Source: CALINB01 sp938045325 (GTDB taxonomy: Bacteria; Pseudomonadota; Alphaproteobacteria; Rhodospirillales; CALINB01). From it: 64,000 nt of DNA. The stretch is taken from assembly GCA_038114465.1 (NCBI GenBank), contig JAYNQW010000009.1, positions 68,683 through 132,682 of the forward strand, in the 5' to 3' direction. Made by a program: the position numbers and the translations under genes. The notes beneath the pieces are model-generated. The model searched no databases and had not been told where the DNA came from. It saw nothing but the letters and a program-made list of their open reading frames with translations. Below are positions 43,323 to 51,422 of this stretch, piece by piece; position 1 is the first letter of the stretch, and each line of letters starts with the position of its first letter.

Positions 43323-44323
43323 GCGGCAGTGCTGATTCGTCCGCGGTTTCGGTTCGACCATAAATCATGGGCCATCGTGAGGGCTTGTTTTGAGCTTTCG
43401 GCCTTACCCATTAACGTTAAGACGATCGCAACCGTTCCGGTAATTGCGGCCTCGGCATAAGGGCTGGCCTCCTTGCCCTGCCATACCAAAGCGAGGCGGT
43501 AGAGGCTCATATCCGGGTCGGCTTCGGCATTGCCCTCGTCCAACAACGGTGGCCATGTTTCCCGGCTGACCTCACCGTCATGCAAACTCGTGACTTCGAC
43601 AGCTTTGAAAGGCCGGCGCTCGGCTTCACCGCCTTCGCCTTTAAAGACGGCCATGTGGGGTTGGCCGATCCGTTGAGCCACCGCGCAGTGGACATCGATG
43701 TAGCTCGGGTGCGCGACCGTGAGGATTTGGTATGGCGCGGCAAACGGGTTTGCGTGCCGGGTAAACGTATTAAATGGAGAACGTAGCCCGAGAATGGGTT
43801 TTAGCGCTATGATATCTTGAATTGGCGGTAGGAAAGAGCGCAAGGGCAGGTAGGCAAAATTAAATTCAGCCAAGTGTTTTGAAGCTTGCGCTATTGATTC
43901 AGCAATGGGTAAATCGAGGGCTTCGATGGCTTCTTTGGCAAACACGCGGTCTTCCGTATGGCTGTCCGGTCCTTGCATGCAAATGCGAACGCCATTCTGA
44001 GAAAGCAATAACGCCGCAAGCAGAAACCAAGGGAGCTGCCGTTTTTTCCCGGCGAAAACAGGCCAATCCAGATCGGCGGCATTGGAAAAATTAGACTCAC
44101 CGAAATATTCACGCATGGCACGGACAAATCCCGCACCTTCGGCAGGCACTTCTTCGCGTAAGCGCAAAATGGATAAAAAGGCTCCGAGTTGTAATGGTTC
44201 GACATCACCATTTATAATCATCCTGACCGCATCTTGGGCCTCATCCTCGGTTAGCGGGCAGGACAGCTTTGGCCCTTTGCCGATGATTTGTACGTATTTT
44301 GCGAATGGATGAAATTCGGACAT
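43319..44323 (-). CDS. TrpD2/YbiB-like phosphoribosyltransferase-fold protein
   Basis: This 334-residue protein has the anthranilate phosphoribosyltransferase-like fold of the YbiB/TrpD2 family. Its helical start is LTEDEAQDAVRMIINGDVEPLQLGAFLSILRLREE, and the rest includes FAGKKRQLPWFLLAALLLSQNGVRICMQG, LPLRSFLPPIQDIIALKPILGLRSPFNTFTRHANPF and HMAVFKGEGGEAERRPFK. YbiB binds nucleic acid rather than making phosphoribosyl-anthranilate; real TrpD function is unlikely here. It converges with the coiled-coil gene, and diverges from ctaA with only 16 bases between start codons. Confidence 0.8.
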   Translation of the reverse strand: MSEFHPFAKYVQIIGKGPKLSCPLTEDEAQDAVRMIINGDVEPLQLGAFLSILRLREEVPAEGAGFVRAMREYFGESNFSNAADLDWPVFAGKKRQLPWFLLAALLLSQNGVRICMQGPDSHTEDRVFAKEAIEALDLPIAESIAQASKHLAEFNFAYLPLRSFLPPIQDIIALKPILGLRSPFNTFTRHANPFAAPYQILTVAHPSYIDVHCAVAQRIGQPHMAVFKGEGGEAERRPFKAVEVTSLHDGEVSRETWPPLLDEGNAEADPDMSLYRLALVWQGKEASPYAEAAITGTVAIVLTLMGKAESSKQALTMAHDLWSNRNRGRISTAA

Positions 44324-44339
44324 GGTATAAGTATAGACT

Positions 44340-45392
44340 ATGGATAAGAGTGATCAAAAGCACCGCGTCATCATAGGGTATTGGCTGCTGAGCGTTTGCG
44401 CGATGATCTTTGTGATGATCTTGATCGGCGGCTTAACACGCTTGACGCATTCGGGGCTTTCCATGACCGAATGGAAGCCGCTGACAGGCTGGATTCCCCC
44501 ATTAACGGATACCGCCTGGCTGGAGATTTTCCAGAATTATCAAGCGACGCCCGAATATCAAAAGCTCAATGTCGGCATGACGGTCGATGAGTTCAAATCC
44601 ATCTTTTGGCTAGAATTTATCCACCGTGTCTGGGGCAGGTTGATTGGTCTGGCTGTGATCCTGCCACTTGGATTTTTTGCTTTAAAACGTTGGTTAGATC
44701 GAAGCCTGGCGATCAATTTTATCGCACTATTTATTCTGGGCGGCCTGCAGGGCGTGCTGGGCTGGTACATGGTGCAGAGCGGTTTAGTCGACCATCCGGA
44801 TGTTAGCCCCTATCGGTTAACGGCACACTTGGGGCTTGCGCTTTTGGTTTACGGATATGCGCTTTGGCTGGCGTTGAATTTATTAAACTTACCCCATTCG
44901 GAGTTTCCGGAACTTAATCAGCGTGGCGGCACGATTGCCCTCTTGGTGCTGATTACCGTGACGATTTTATCCGGCGGATTCGTAGCTGGTAATAACGCGG
45001 GGTTAACCTATAACACGTTCCCGCTGATGGACGGCCGGTTGGTGCCGGCGGGTTTGTTCGAATTATCGCCGGTTTATGTCAACTTTTTTGAAAACGTGAC
45101 GGCCGTTCAGTTCAATCATCGGATGTTGGCCATAAGCACGGTCATCGTGGTCCTGCTCTATTGGGTATGCCGGCGAAGTTATATGACAACGGCCCGCTCT
45201 CGGGGGATTCTCGATGGATTGGCCCTGGGGGTGCTGTTTCAAGCCGTTTTGGGGATCTCGACGCTTCTGCTTGCGGTTCCCCTGATATTGGCCATTCTCC
45301 ACCAGGCAACGGCCATCGTGGTATTTAGCCTGGCTATCTGGCTGATTCATAACGGAAAACCGCGAAAAAGGTTCGGCTCGGCGCAGGCTTAG
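44340..45392 (+). CDS. ctaA: Heme A synthase (COX15/CtaA)
   Basis: This 350-residue membrane protein has eight helices and turns heme O into heme A for aa3-type cytochrome oxidases. Family features include MILIGGLTRLTHSGLSMTEWKPLTGWIPP at the start, IFWLEFIHRVWGRLIG with a heme-ligand His, GLVDHPDVSPYRLTAHLGLALLVYG with further His, and VQFNHRMLAISTV with the last ones. It shows the organism builds heme-A oxidases and respires oxygen. Length and start fit alphaproteobacterial COX15. Confidence 0.92.
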   Translation: MDKSDQKHRVIIGYWLLSVCAMIFVMILIGGLTRLTHSGLSMTEWKPLTGWIPPLTDTAWLEIFQNYQATPEYQKLNVGMTVDEFKSIFWLEFIHRVWGRLIGLAVILPLGFFALKRWLDRSLAINFIALFILGGLQGVLGWYMVQSGLVDHPDVSPYRLTAHLGLALLVYGYALWLALNLLNLPHSEFPELNQRGGTIALLVLITVTILSGGFVAGNNAGLTYNTFPLMDGRLVPAGLFELSPVYVNFFENVTAVQFNHRMLAISTVIVVLLYWVCRRSYMTTARSRGILDGLALGVLFQAVLGISTLLLAVPLILAILHQATAIVVFSLAIWLIHNGKPRKRFGSAQA

Positions 45393-45480
45393 GGTATGAT
45401 GCCGATTGGAATCAGGCCTGTCTCACCCCATGTTCCGGCAAGGTGAGGGATGGGTCACTATATTTTGATGAAGATGTAAA

Positions 45481-46419
45481 ATGGCTGAAGACGACGAAAA
45501 ATACCGCCTGATCACCCGTAGTGATTTCGATGGTGTGGTCTGTGCGGCACTATTCCGTGAGATGGACATGATTGATGAAATCAAGTTTGTTCATCCGAAA
45601 GATATGCAGGATGGCAGTGTCTTGGTGACGGAACGTGACATCACGGCAAATCTGCCATATGTGCGCGGCGTTCACCTGGCTTTTGATCATCATCTCAGCG
45701 AACTCGACCGTCTTGATTCGGCACCTGAAAACCTGATTATTGAAGCCGAGGCGCCATCAGCTGCGCGTGTCGTTTATGATCATTACGGCGGTAAAAAGAC
45801 ATTTCCCAATATTTCCGATGATCTCATTGAGGCGGTCGATAAGGGCGACTCAGGCCAGTTTAACCAAGAAGAAATCCTGGATCCGAAAGATTGGCCACTT
45901 TTGAATTTCATTATGGATTCGCGAACTGGCCTTGAGCACAACAAGGATTTCAGTATTTCAAACTATCAGCTGATGGTCGATTTCATCGATTATTGCCGGA
46001 CCATGAGCATCGATGAAATTTTGGGCCAAGACGACGTGAAGGAGCGTGTGGACCGGTATTTCGAACAGGCCGATAAGGCAAAAGAACAAATCAGGCGTTG
46101 CACCGCCGTTCATCAGAATCTCGCCGTATTTGATTTACGAGAGGAAGAAACGATTTTCCCGGCCAACCGGTTTCTCATTTATGCACTGTATCCGGAAATC
46201 AATATTTCCATGCATGTCCTATGGGGGCTAAACCGGCTGAAAACGGTATTTGCCGTCGGTAAGTCGGTTTTGAACCGGACGTCGAAGACCAATATTGGTG
46301 AACTCATGCTGCGCTATGGCGGTGGCGGGCATGAAAATGCCGGCACGTGCCAAATCGAGCCAAATGAATCTGAGGAAATCAAGGAAGAGTTGATCGCGCA
46401 GATCAACGAGGACGGTTAA
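45481..46419 (+). CDS. DHH-family phosphoesterase
   Basis: This 312-residue protein begins with the DHH domain: RLITRSDFDGVVCAALFREMD (DxD metal site), then HLAFDHHLSELDRL with the DHH motif itself, and ends with the DHHA1-type GGGGHENAGTCQI. Families with this layout include exopolyphosphatase-like, oligoribonuclease NrnA and cyclic dinucleotide phosphodiesterase proteins; which is meant here is not clear. It lies 3 bases before the S41 protease gene, so the two are probably one operon. Confidence 0.8.
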   Translation: MAEDDEKYRLITRSDFDGVVCAALFREMDMIDEIKFVHPKDMQDGSVLVTERDITANLPYVRGVHLAFDHHLSELDRLDSAPENLIIEAEAPSAARVVYDHYGGKKTFPNISDDLIEAVDKGDSGQFNQEEILDPKDWPLLNFIMDSRTGLEHNKDFSISNYQLMVDFIDYCRTMSIDEILGQDDVKERVDRYFEQADKAKEQIRRCTAVHQNLAVFDLREEETIFPANRFLIYALYPEINISMHVLWGLNRLKTVFAVGKSVLNRTSKTNIGELMLRYGGGGHENAGTCQIEPNESEEIKEELIAQINEDG

Positions 46420-46422
46420 ACC

Positions 46423-47928
46423 GTGGGTGATCACATAAAACGGCAGAGGTTTTCGAAGGACCTGACCTTCTGTGTCATTGCCGCGTTGGCATTTGGTGTT
46501 TTGACGACTCTAAGCGGTTGTGTTGGCGGTGAATCCGTTCTGGGCCGGGTCGCGAAGGCTTTTAGTGATGAACCGCCCCTACCAGCATCCAGTACGCGGG
46601 AATTGAGCCGCTTCAAGAATGTCTATCTTCAATATGCCAAGCCGGGTAACTCAGCCGATCAACTAGAGCATTTCGAAGAAGCTTACAGGCGGGTACGAAA
46701 ATCCTATGTTCGAAAAATTACGGATATGAATCTCATCGACAGCGCGATTAAAGGGGTCCGCTCGTTAGAAGCAATGCCGAACACCGTCGAACCGCCGCTT
46801 GTGATCGAAGCCGCGCTGGATAGCATGATGACGTCGCTTGATCCGCATTCGTCATACCTGAATCCTCAGGAGTTCCGCGAGTTGCAAACCTCGACCCGGG
46901 GTGAGTTCGGCGGTCTCGGCATTGAAGTTACAATGGAAAACGGGCTGGTTAAAGTCGTCGCACCTATCGAAGGTACGCCGGCGGCACGGGCAGATCTAAA
47001 GCCCGGCGATCTCATTACTCATGTCGATGGCCGGTCACTGAAAGATAAAACATTGATCAACGCTGTGCGGGAATTACGCGGTGAGCCGGGTTCCGAGGTT
47101 GTGCTAACAATTCAGCGAGGCAAAGAAGCGCCGTTCACGGTGCCGATCGAACGCGCCGTTATCCATGTACGCGCGGTGCGCTGGCGGACCGAAGGGGATG
47201 TGGGTTATATCCGGCTCGCCCGGTTTACCGAGTCAGCAACCAACGATCTGCACCGGGCGGTTAAAGATATCCGCAACCAACTCGGCGCAAAATTAAAGGG
47301 TTATGTTTTGGACCTGCGCAACAATGCCGGCGGCTTGCTGGATCAGTCGTTATCGGTCAGCGATTCACTCTTGCAGGGGGGTGTCATTGTTTCCGTGCGT
47401 GGCCGTTATCCGCAAGGCGGACAGGTATTTGATGCCGATCGCGGTGATATCACCGATGGCAAACCCATTGTTGTGCTGATCAACGGCGGTTCGGCCTCGG
47501 CCTCGGAGATCGTTGCTGTTGCCCTGCAAGAGAATAAGCGGGCTATTTTGATGGGTGAACAGTCGTTCGGTAAGGGGTCGGTGCAAACGATTACGCCGTT
47601 GAAGCGGAAAGGCGCGCTACGTTTGACCACGCAGTTATATTACTCACCGAAAGGCAATGCCATCCAAGCACACGGTGTCGATCCGGACATCGCTTTGATA
47701 CCGGCAAAGAAAGAAGCGGATAAGAAGCGCAACCGGGAAGCCGATTTGCCGGGCCATTTGGAAACAAAGGCCGATTGGAAACATCATGCTCGTGCGTCAC
47801 TCAAAGAAACGAGTTGCCCCGCGGTCGGTGAGAAGAAAGATCGGGGGCTCGGCTGTGCGCTCGAGTACCTTCATGCCGGTTCGACCGAGAAGTTTCTCGC
47901 CAACGTTCGTGCCAGGCCAAATATTTGA
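46423..47928 (+). CDS. S41-family C-terminal processing peptidase, predicted lipoprotein
   Basis: This 501-residue protein starts at GTG and has a hydrophobic stretch ending in TTLSGC, a lipobox, so it is probably membrane-tethered in the periplasm. A PDZ domain (GGLGIEVTMENGLVKVVAPIEGTPAARADLKPGDLITHVDG) precedes the catalytic domain: Ser in NGGSASASEIVAVALQE and Lys in GEQSFGKGSVQTITPL, the Ser/Lys dyad of CtpA-type proteases. It may process periplasmic or outer-membrane proteins. It converges with the lectin gene across a pure A/T stretch at 47934-47959. Confidence 0.87.
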   Translation: MGDHIKRQRFSKDLTFCVIAALAFGVLTTLSGCVGGESVLGRVAKAFSDEPPLPASSTRELSRFKNVYLQYAKPGNSADQLEHFEEAYRRVRKSYVRKITDMNLIDSAIKGVRSLEAMPNTVEPPLVIEAALDSMMTSLDPHSSYLNPQEFRELQTSTRGEFGGLGIEVTMENGLVKVVAPIEGTPAARADLKPGDLITHVDGRSLKDKTLINAVRELRGEPGSEVVLTIQRGKEAPFTVPIERAVIHVRAVRWRTEGDVGYIRLARFTESATNDLHRAVKDIRNQLGAKLKGYVLDLRNNAGGLLDQSLSVSDSLLQGGVIVSVRGRYPQGGQVFDADRGDITDGKPIVVLINGGSASASEIVAVALQENKRAILMGEQSFGKGSVQTITPLKRKGALRLTTQLYYSPKGNAIQAHGVDPDIALIPAKKEADKKRNREADLPGHLETKADWKHHARASLKETSCPAVGEKKDRGLGCALEYLHAGSTEKFLANVRARPNI

Positions 47929-47957
47929 GGCCCAATATTTAAATATAAATATTTAAA

Positions 47958-48924
47958 TTATTTCGCCGTTTCCACCGACCACCACGATTTTGAATCTTTT
48001 GCATTCGCGATAGCGCAGAACCCCGCATTAATCTGTGACGGCTTATTTGTCGACATGATGCAATCGCTCCGGATGCTGAGGATCTGATGGCGCTTGTCTT
48101 TTGACGATACGTACCGCCACATTCCTATGTATTGGCCCTTGCAGGGTTGCATCAAGAGATCGCTGTTTTTCTCTTTTTTGTCGTCGTATTGCACGCATTT
48201 TCCATTCAAAGCGCTTCGAATGGTTCCATCGGTACTAAGATTCCACCGTTGATGGGGTTTGCCCGAGCACTTTGCCAGAACAACGAGCGCGCGGTCGTTT
48301 TTGTTGGCGCCTTTGATTTCAACGCACTGTCCGGTCTGTTTTTTGATCAAGACGTTCTTCTGAAAAAACCGCGGCTTTAGTGTCTTCGTAATTACCCACC
48401 GTTGATGAGGCTGGTTTTTACAGGGGCCGACCCGAATGTTGGCACCGTTTTTTTTGCTGCCGTTTTTAACTTCGATGCACCCATTCCCGTCATTGCTTTC
48501 GATCATCCGGCCGTTCATCTTCCAATGGTGTATTTCACGGTAACTATGATGCCCATAAGGAAGCATGTGTACATTGTAATGCTGTTGTTTCTTTTTTTCG
48601 GTTTTGACGGTTAGAACATGCCCGCTGTGGACGCTTTTGATGACTTTAACGCGCAAGTTCAAGTTTTTAGCCGAACTGGTGAAGCCGTAAACGTTCCAGC
48701 GTTGATGCGGTTTGCCGTTGCATTGCTGCAGAATGACATTGGCGCCTTTTTTTTTTGCCGGCATGGCGGATGTTAAGGCATTTCCCGCCGTGGCCGCGGA
48801 TCATGACGTTCTTGAATTGAAGCACCTGTTTCACCGGTGCAGCGTCTAGCAGCGCCGGTGCATAGGTGAAGCCGGCAAAAAATGCGATGCCGGAAACGAT
48901 TGTCATTTTGCTGAGCGTGTTCAT
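47958..48924 (-). pseudogene. Ricin-type beta-trefoil lectin-like exported protein, frameshifted at a poly-A run
   Basis: From the ATG at 48924 a signal peptide (TIVSGIAFFAGFTYAPALLDA) leads to VKQVLQFKNVMIRGHGGKCLNIRHAGKKK, where the frame breaks at a run of ten A (coding strand; 48747-48756). With nine A the sequence joins GANVILQQCNGKPHQRWNVYG and runs on to SWWSVETAK. The mature part has repeated QxW-like blocks (CNGKPHQRW, CKNQPHQRW, CSGKPHQRW), the hallmark of the R-type beta-trefoil lectin fold, and many Lys. Probably a secreted or periplasmic carbohydrate-binding protein. Polymerase slippage, phase variation or homopolymer sequencing error could each explain the frame change. Confidence 0.75.
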
Positions 48925-49036
48925 CGATACCCCCCGAACTGACCCGTTCAATAACGTTAGCACGGCCCATAACCGCGACAAAGCCGTTTGCTGGATTGAA
49001 CCATAGAAGGGTAATGTGGCCGAATTAAGGCCTTAC

Positions 49037-49068
49037 AAAAAACGCCGCTCCCGTTGCCGGAAGCGGCG
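49037..49068 (-). terminator. Rho-independent terminator of the peroxiredoxin gene
   Basis: GCCGCT (49044-49049) and AGCGGC (49062-49067) form a stem, extended by CC/GG with one bulged base; a run of six T follows on the reverse strand. It lies 23 bases after the peroxiredoxin stop. Confidence 0.8.
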
Positions 49069-49090
49069 CTTTCTTTAGAAACGTTCGGTT

Positions 49091-49534
49091 TTAACCGAGG
49101 TCGGCGAGGACCTGATCGGGGTGGTCCGCCGGTTTCACGGTCGCATAGGTTTTTTTGATCTTGCCGTCGGGGCCGATCAAAACGGAAACCCGGCTCGCTT
49201 TTTCCTGGCCGGCATCCGAAGCGCCGAAGGATTGCGAAACGGATCCGTCGGTATCGCTCAAGAGGTCGTAAGGAAAATCGAACTTGTCCTTGAACGCCTT
49301 GTTGTCGGCCGTCGAGTCGAAGCTTAAACCTAAGATCACACAGTTTTTGTCGTTGAAGTCTTGGATTCGATCACGGAACCCGTTGCCTTCAACCGTTCAT
49401 CCGGGGGTATCGGCTTTCGGATACCACCACATCAACACGTTTTTACCGGAAAGCGATGCAAGTTCCACCGCATTACCGTCCTGATTGGGCAGCGAAAACG
49501 CCGGAGCCTGATCGCCTACGTTAAGGAGTGCCAT
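49091..49534 (-). CDS. Selenocysteine-containing peroxiredoxin (Bcp/PrxQ type), TGA at the peroxidatic position
   Basis: Reading from the ATG at 49534 gives MALLNVGDQAPAFSLPNQDG, then SLSGKNVLMWWYPKADTPG, then TGA at codon 46 (49399-49397), then, in frame, TVEGNGFRDRIQDFNDKNC and the rest of the protein to 49091 (147 codons before the stop). Bcp/PrxQ proteins have TPGC-T at exactly this site, where Cys attacks peroxide, so the TGA most likely encodes Sec (U46). The partner Cys at +5 of E. coli Bcp is absent (Gly-Asn-Gly), but a Cys lies at residue 66. A hairpin of bacterial SECIS form follows the TGA. TGA stops are normal in other genes. It reduces peroxides with thioredoxin- or glutaredoxin-like partners. 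Conventional gene calling would start at the Met at 49339 and lose the active site. Confidence 0.87.
49363..49381 (-). promoter_or_regulatory. Candidate bacterial SECIS element
   Basis: On the coding strand GGGTTC and GAATCC pair (six pairs, one of them G-U) around the 7-base loop CGTGATC, with G at loop position two. The loop begins 21 bases after the TGA. Bacterial SECIS hairpins usually lie 16-37 bases after UGA with a G in the first loop positions, so both rules are met. SelB binding is inferred, not shown. Confidence 0.65.
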
Positions 49535-49603
49535 GGTTGTTCCCTTGTCTTTGGGGTTGATAGTGAGTCGATTGTAGCACGCGATTGACTGCGCGCGAAC
49601 GAG

Positions 49604-49612
49604 TTATCCACA
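49604..49612 (+). promoter_or_regulatory. Perfect DnaA-box consensus
   Basis: TTATCCACA lies in the 91-base gap between the peroxiredoxin start and the ThDP enzyme stop, about 70 bases upstream of the peroxiredoxin ATG. A lone box may be chance. Confidence 0.35.
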
Positions 49613-49625
49613 GAAACTTTTGTGA

Positions 49626-51236
49626 CTAGACCTCCCGTAAGGCGTTGAATTGATCGACGTAGCAGGACGAGTCGATCTTGGCGACCACGACCGAGCTGCG
49701 CTCGGACTTTAGAGCGGCCTGCAGGGCATCGCCGAGCGCCTTTTCGTTATCGCAGACGTAACCGTCGGCGCCGAAGCCCTGGGCGAGTTTTTCCCATTCG
49801 ACCCCACCGAGGCCGATCCCGAACGGGGGCACGCCCTTGACTTCCTGTTTGACGCGAATGAGTCCGATCTCCGTATCATCGAATACGAGAACGATGATCG
49901 GTATGTTCTCAACGGCCGCGGTTTGCAGCTCGGCGACCGTGAGAAAAAATCCGCCGTCGCCGGTAAAGGCGATCACGGGCCGGTCGGGATGAGCGAGGCG
50001 GGCGGCCATCGCGCACGGGATTGCCGCACCCATGGTGGCGAGACCATTGGAGGTGAGGAATTCTTGTGCGCCATACGATTCCCATTTTTGAACCACGAGG
50101 AGGCGGCTCGCGCCGGCATCGCATGTCGCAATGGTGTCACGCGGCATCACACTGCGTGCCGTGATTAAAGCAGCACCGGGCGACATGCCCTTGGTCGGCA
50201 CGTCGAGCGCTTTGGTCACTTTGTTTTGGAAATCTTTTGCGGCCTTCTCGCCCCAGTTGGAACCGTCACCTACATATTCGGTTAAACTTGAAAGGAGCGG
50301 TTTTAAATCGCCGATCACTTCTTGTGTGGAGGGAATAACCGCATCCAGATTCGGTGCACTCGCCAGGGTGAGAACGGGTAGGGTGTAGGGCCAGGGCTTC
50401 GGTTGCAATTCGACGGCATCAAGGCCAACCGTGATGATCAGGTCGGATTCATTGACCAGTTCGCGCTCCAAGGTGCCGCCGATGATGCAGCCGGCGCGTA
50501 ACGGATGGTCTTCGGGAATGACGCCTTTACATTTGGTGGTGGTTATCACCGGCGCGCCGAGTTTTTCAGCAAAATCAACAAATTCGGACGCGGCCTTGCA
50601 CCAGTAAATACCAAGACCGGCGATGATAATCGGTTTCTTCGCCGCCTTGAGCATTACCAGTGTTTCTTTGAGGCTGTCTTTATCGGGGACAACATCGACG
50701 AAATTCGGGCGCAAGGGTGAATCGGAAATCATGTCACCGGCCTCTTGCAGTGACTGATCTTCCGGCAACTCGATATGGACCGGGCCCGGGGGCTGACTTG
50801 TCGCGTAACGCATGGCACGGCGGATTTGATGGCGTACCGTTTTGGCGTTAATGGAGACATGATATTTCGTAATCGGATTATATAACGCCGCTTGGTTCAT
50901 GCGCTGACGCAGGCCGGTGGCATAGACATGATCGGAAAATTGACCGTTAACAGCAAACAGCGGCGCTCGATCCATCCAGGCATGGGCGACACCGTTGGCC
51001 ATGTTGGCCGTGCCGGGGCCATAGGTTGATAGGGCAACGCCGGGCGAGCCGGTAATTTCACCCCAGGTCGCGGCCAAAATTGCACCAGCTGTTTCCTGTT
51101 TGATGAATATAAACCGCATGTCGGCGCGGCGTGCCGCGTCCATGATTTCGACAGACTCGCCGCCCGGGTGTCCGACCATGAAAGGGGTGCCGGATTCCTG
51201 AAACGCCTCGACGAGAACTTCAACCGTGGTGGCCAT
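49626..51236 (-). CDS. Thiamine-diphosphate-dependent enzyme (acetolactate synthase-like)
   Basis: This 536-residue protein has the three-domain ThDP fold of the acetolactate synthase/sulfoacetaldehyde acetyltransferase superfamily. The catalytic Glu lies in FIKQETAGAILAATWGEITGSPGVALST. The ThDP/Mg motif is in IAFTGDGGFFLTVAELQTAAVENIPIIVLVFDD. The ATG at 51236 is preferred; further upstream the frame enters the assembly gap. Reaction and substrate are not decidable: acetolactate, oxalyl-CoA, sulfopyruvate or sulfoacetaldehyde chemistry are all possible. Given the apr genes on the same strand, a sulfonate carbon role is a plausible but unproven idea. No small acetolactate synthase subunit is nearby. 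Confidence 0.8.
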   Translation of the reverse strand: MATTVEVLVEAFQESGTPFMVGHPGGESVEIMDAARRADMRFIFIKQETAGAILAATWGEITGSPGVALSTYGPGTANMANGVAHAWMDRAPLFAVNGQFSDHVYATGLRQRMNQAALYNPITKYHVSINAKTVRHQIRRAMRYATSQPPGPVHIELPEDQSLQEAGDMISDSPLRPNFVDVVPDKDSLKETLVMLKAAKKPIIIAGLGIYWCKAASEFVDFAEKLGAPVITTTKCKGVIPEDHPLRAGCIIGGTLERELVNESDLIITVGLDAVELQPKPWPYTLPVLTLASAPNLDAVIPSTQEVIGDLKPLLSSLTEYVGDGSNWGEKAAKDFQNKVTKALDVPTKGMSPGAALITARSVMPRDTIATCDAGASRLLVVQKWESYGAQEFLTSNGLATMGAAIPCAMAARLAHPDRPVIAFTGDGGFFLTVAELQTAAVENIPIIVLVFDDTEIGLIRVKQEVKGVPPFGIGLGGVEWEKLAQGFGADGYVCDNEKALGDALQAALKSERSSVVVAKIDSSCYVDQFNALREV

Positions 51237-51255
51237 AATCTTCAATCTCCCTGTT

Positions 51256-51330
51256 NNNNNNNNNNCATCCCCACACCCCCCCCCCCCCCACCACCCCCGG
51301 GGGGCACACAAACACCAACCCCCCTGTTTC
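51256..51330. other. Assembly gap (10 N) and low-complexity junction
   Basis: Ten N at 51256-51265 are followed by runs of C, a GGGG block and CACAAACACC sequence that look like unreliable contig-end reads. The link between the ThDP gene and the apr genes therefore rests on scaffolding. The 90 or so bases on each side of it should not be read as real promoter or coding sequence. Confidence 0.85.
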
Positions 51331-51360
51331 GATGGGGCTACTTTAGCTATTGATTCCAAA

Positions 51361-51388
51361 AAAGAAAACGCCGCTCTTTCGAGCGGCG
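51361..51388 (-). terminator. Rho-independent terminator of the apr operon
   Basis: CGCCGCTC, a TTTC loop and GAGCGGCG make a perfect 8-bp stem (51369-51388). On the reverse strand it is followed by TTTTCTTT, so it ends the apr operon 35 bases after the AprA stop. A TTTCTATTTTTC stretch on the forward strand would let it work in both directions. Confidence 0.87.
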
Positions 51389-51422
51389 TTTCTATTTTTC
51401 CTGTTAAACTGCAGGCAATCGT

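Noticed and set aside
47934..47959. A/T-only palindromic stretch between the S41 protease and lectin genes as an operator
   Set aside because: The 26-base pure A/T sequence is self-complementary by composition alone, sits between two stops and more likely helps transcription ending.
49091..49339. A short stand-alone peroxiredoxin C-terminal gene
   Set aside because: The sequence upstream to the ATG at 49534 encodes the missing N-terminal half in the same frame, including the active-site motif, so the short form is an artefact of stopping at TGA.
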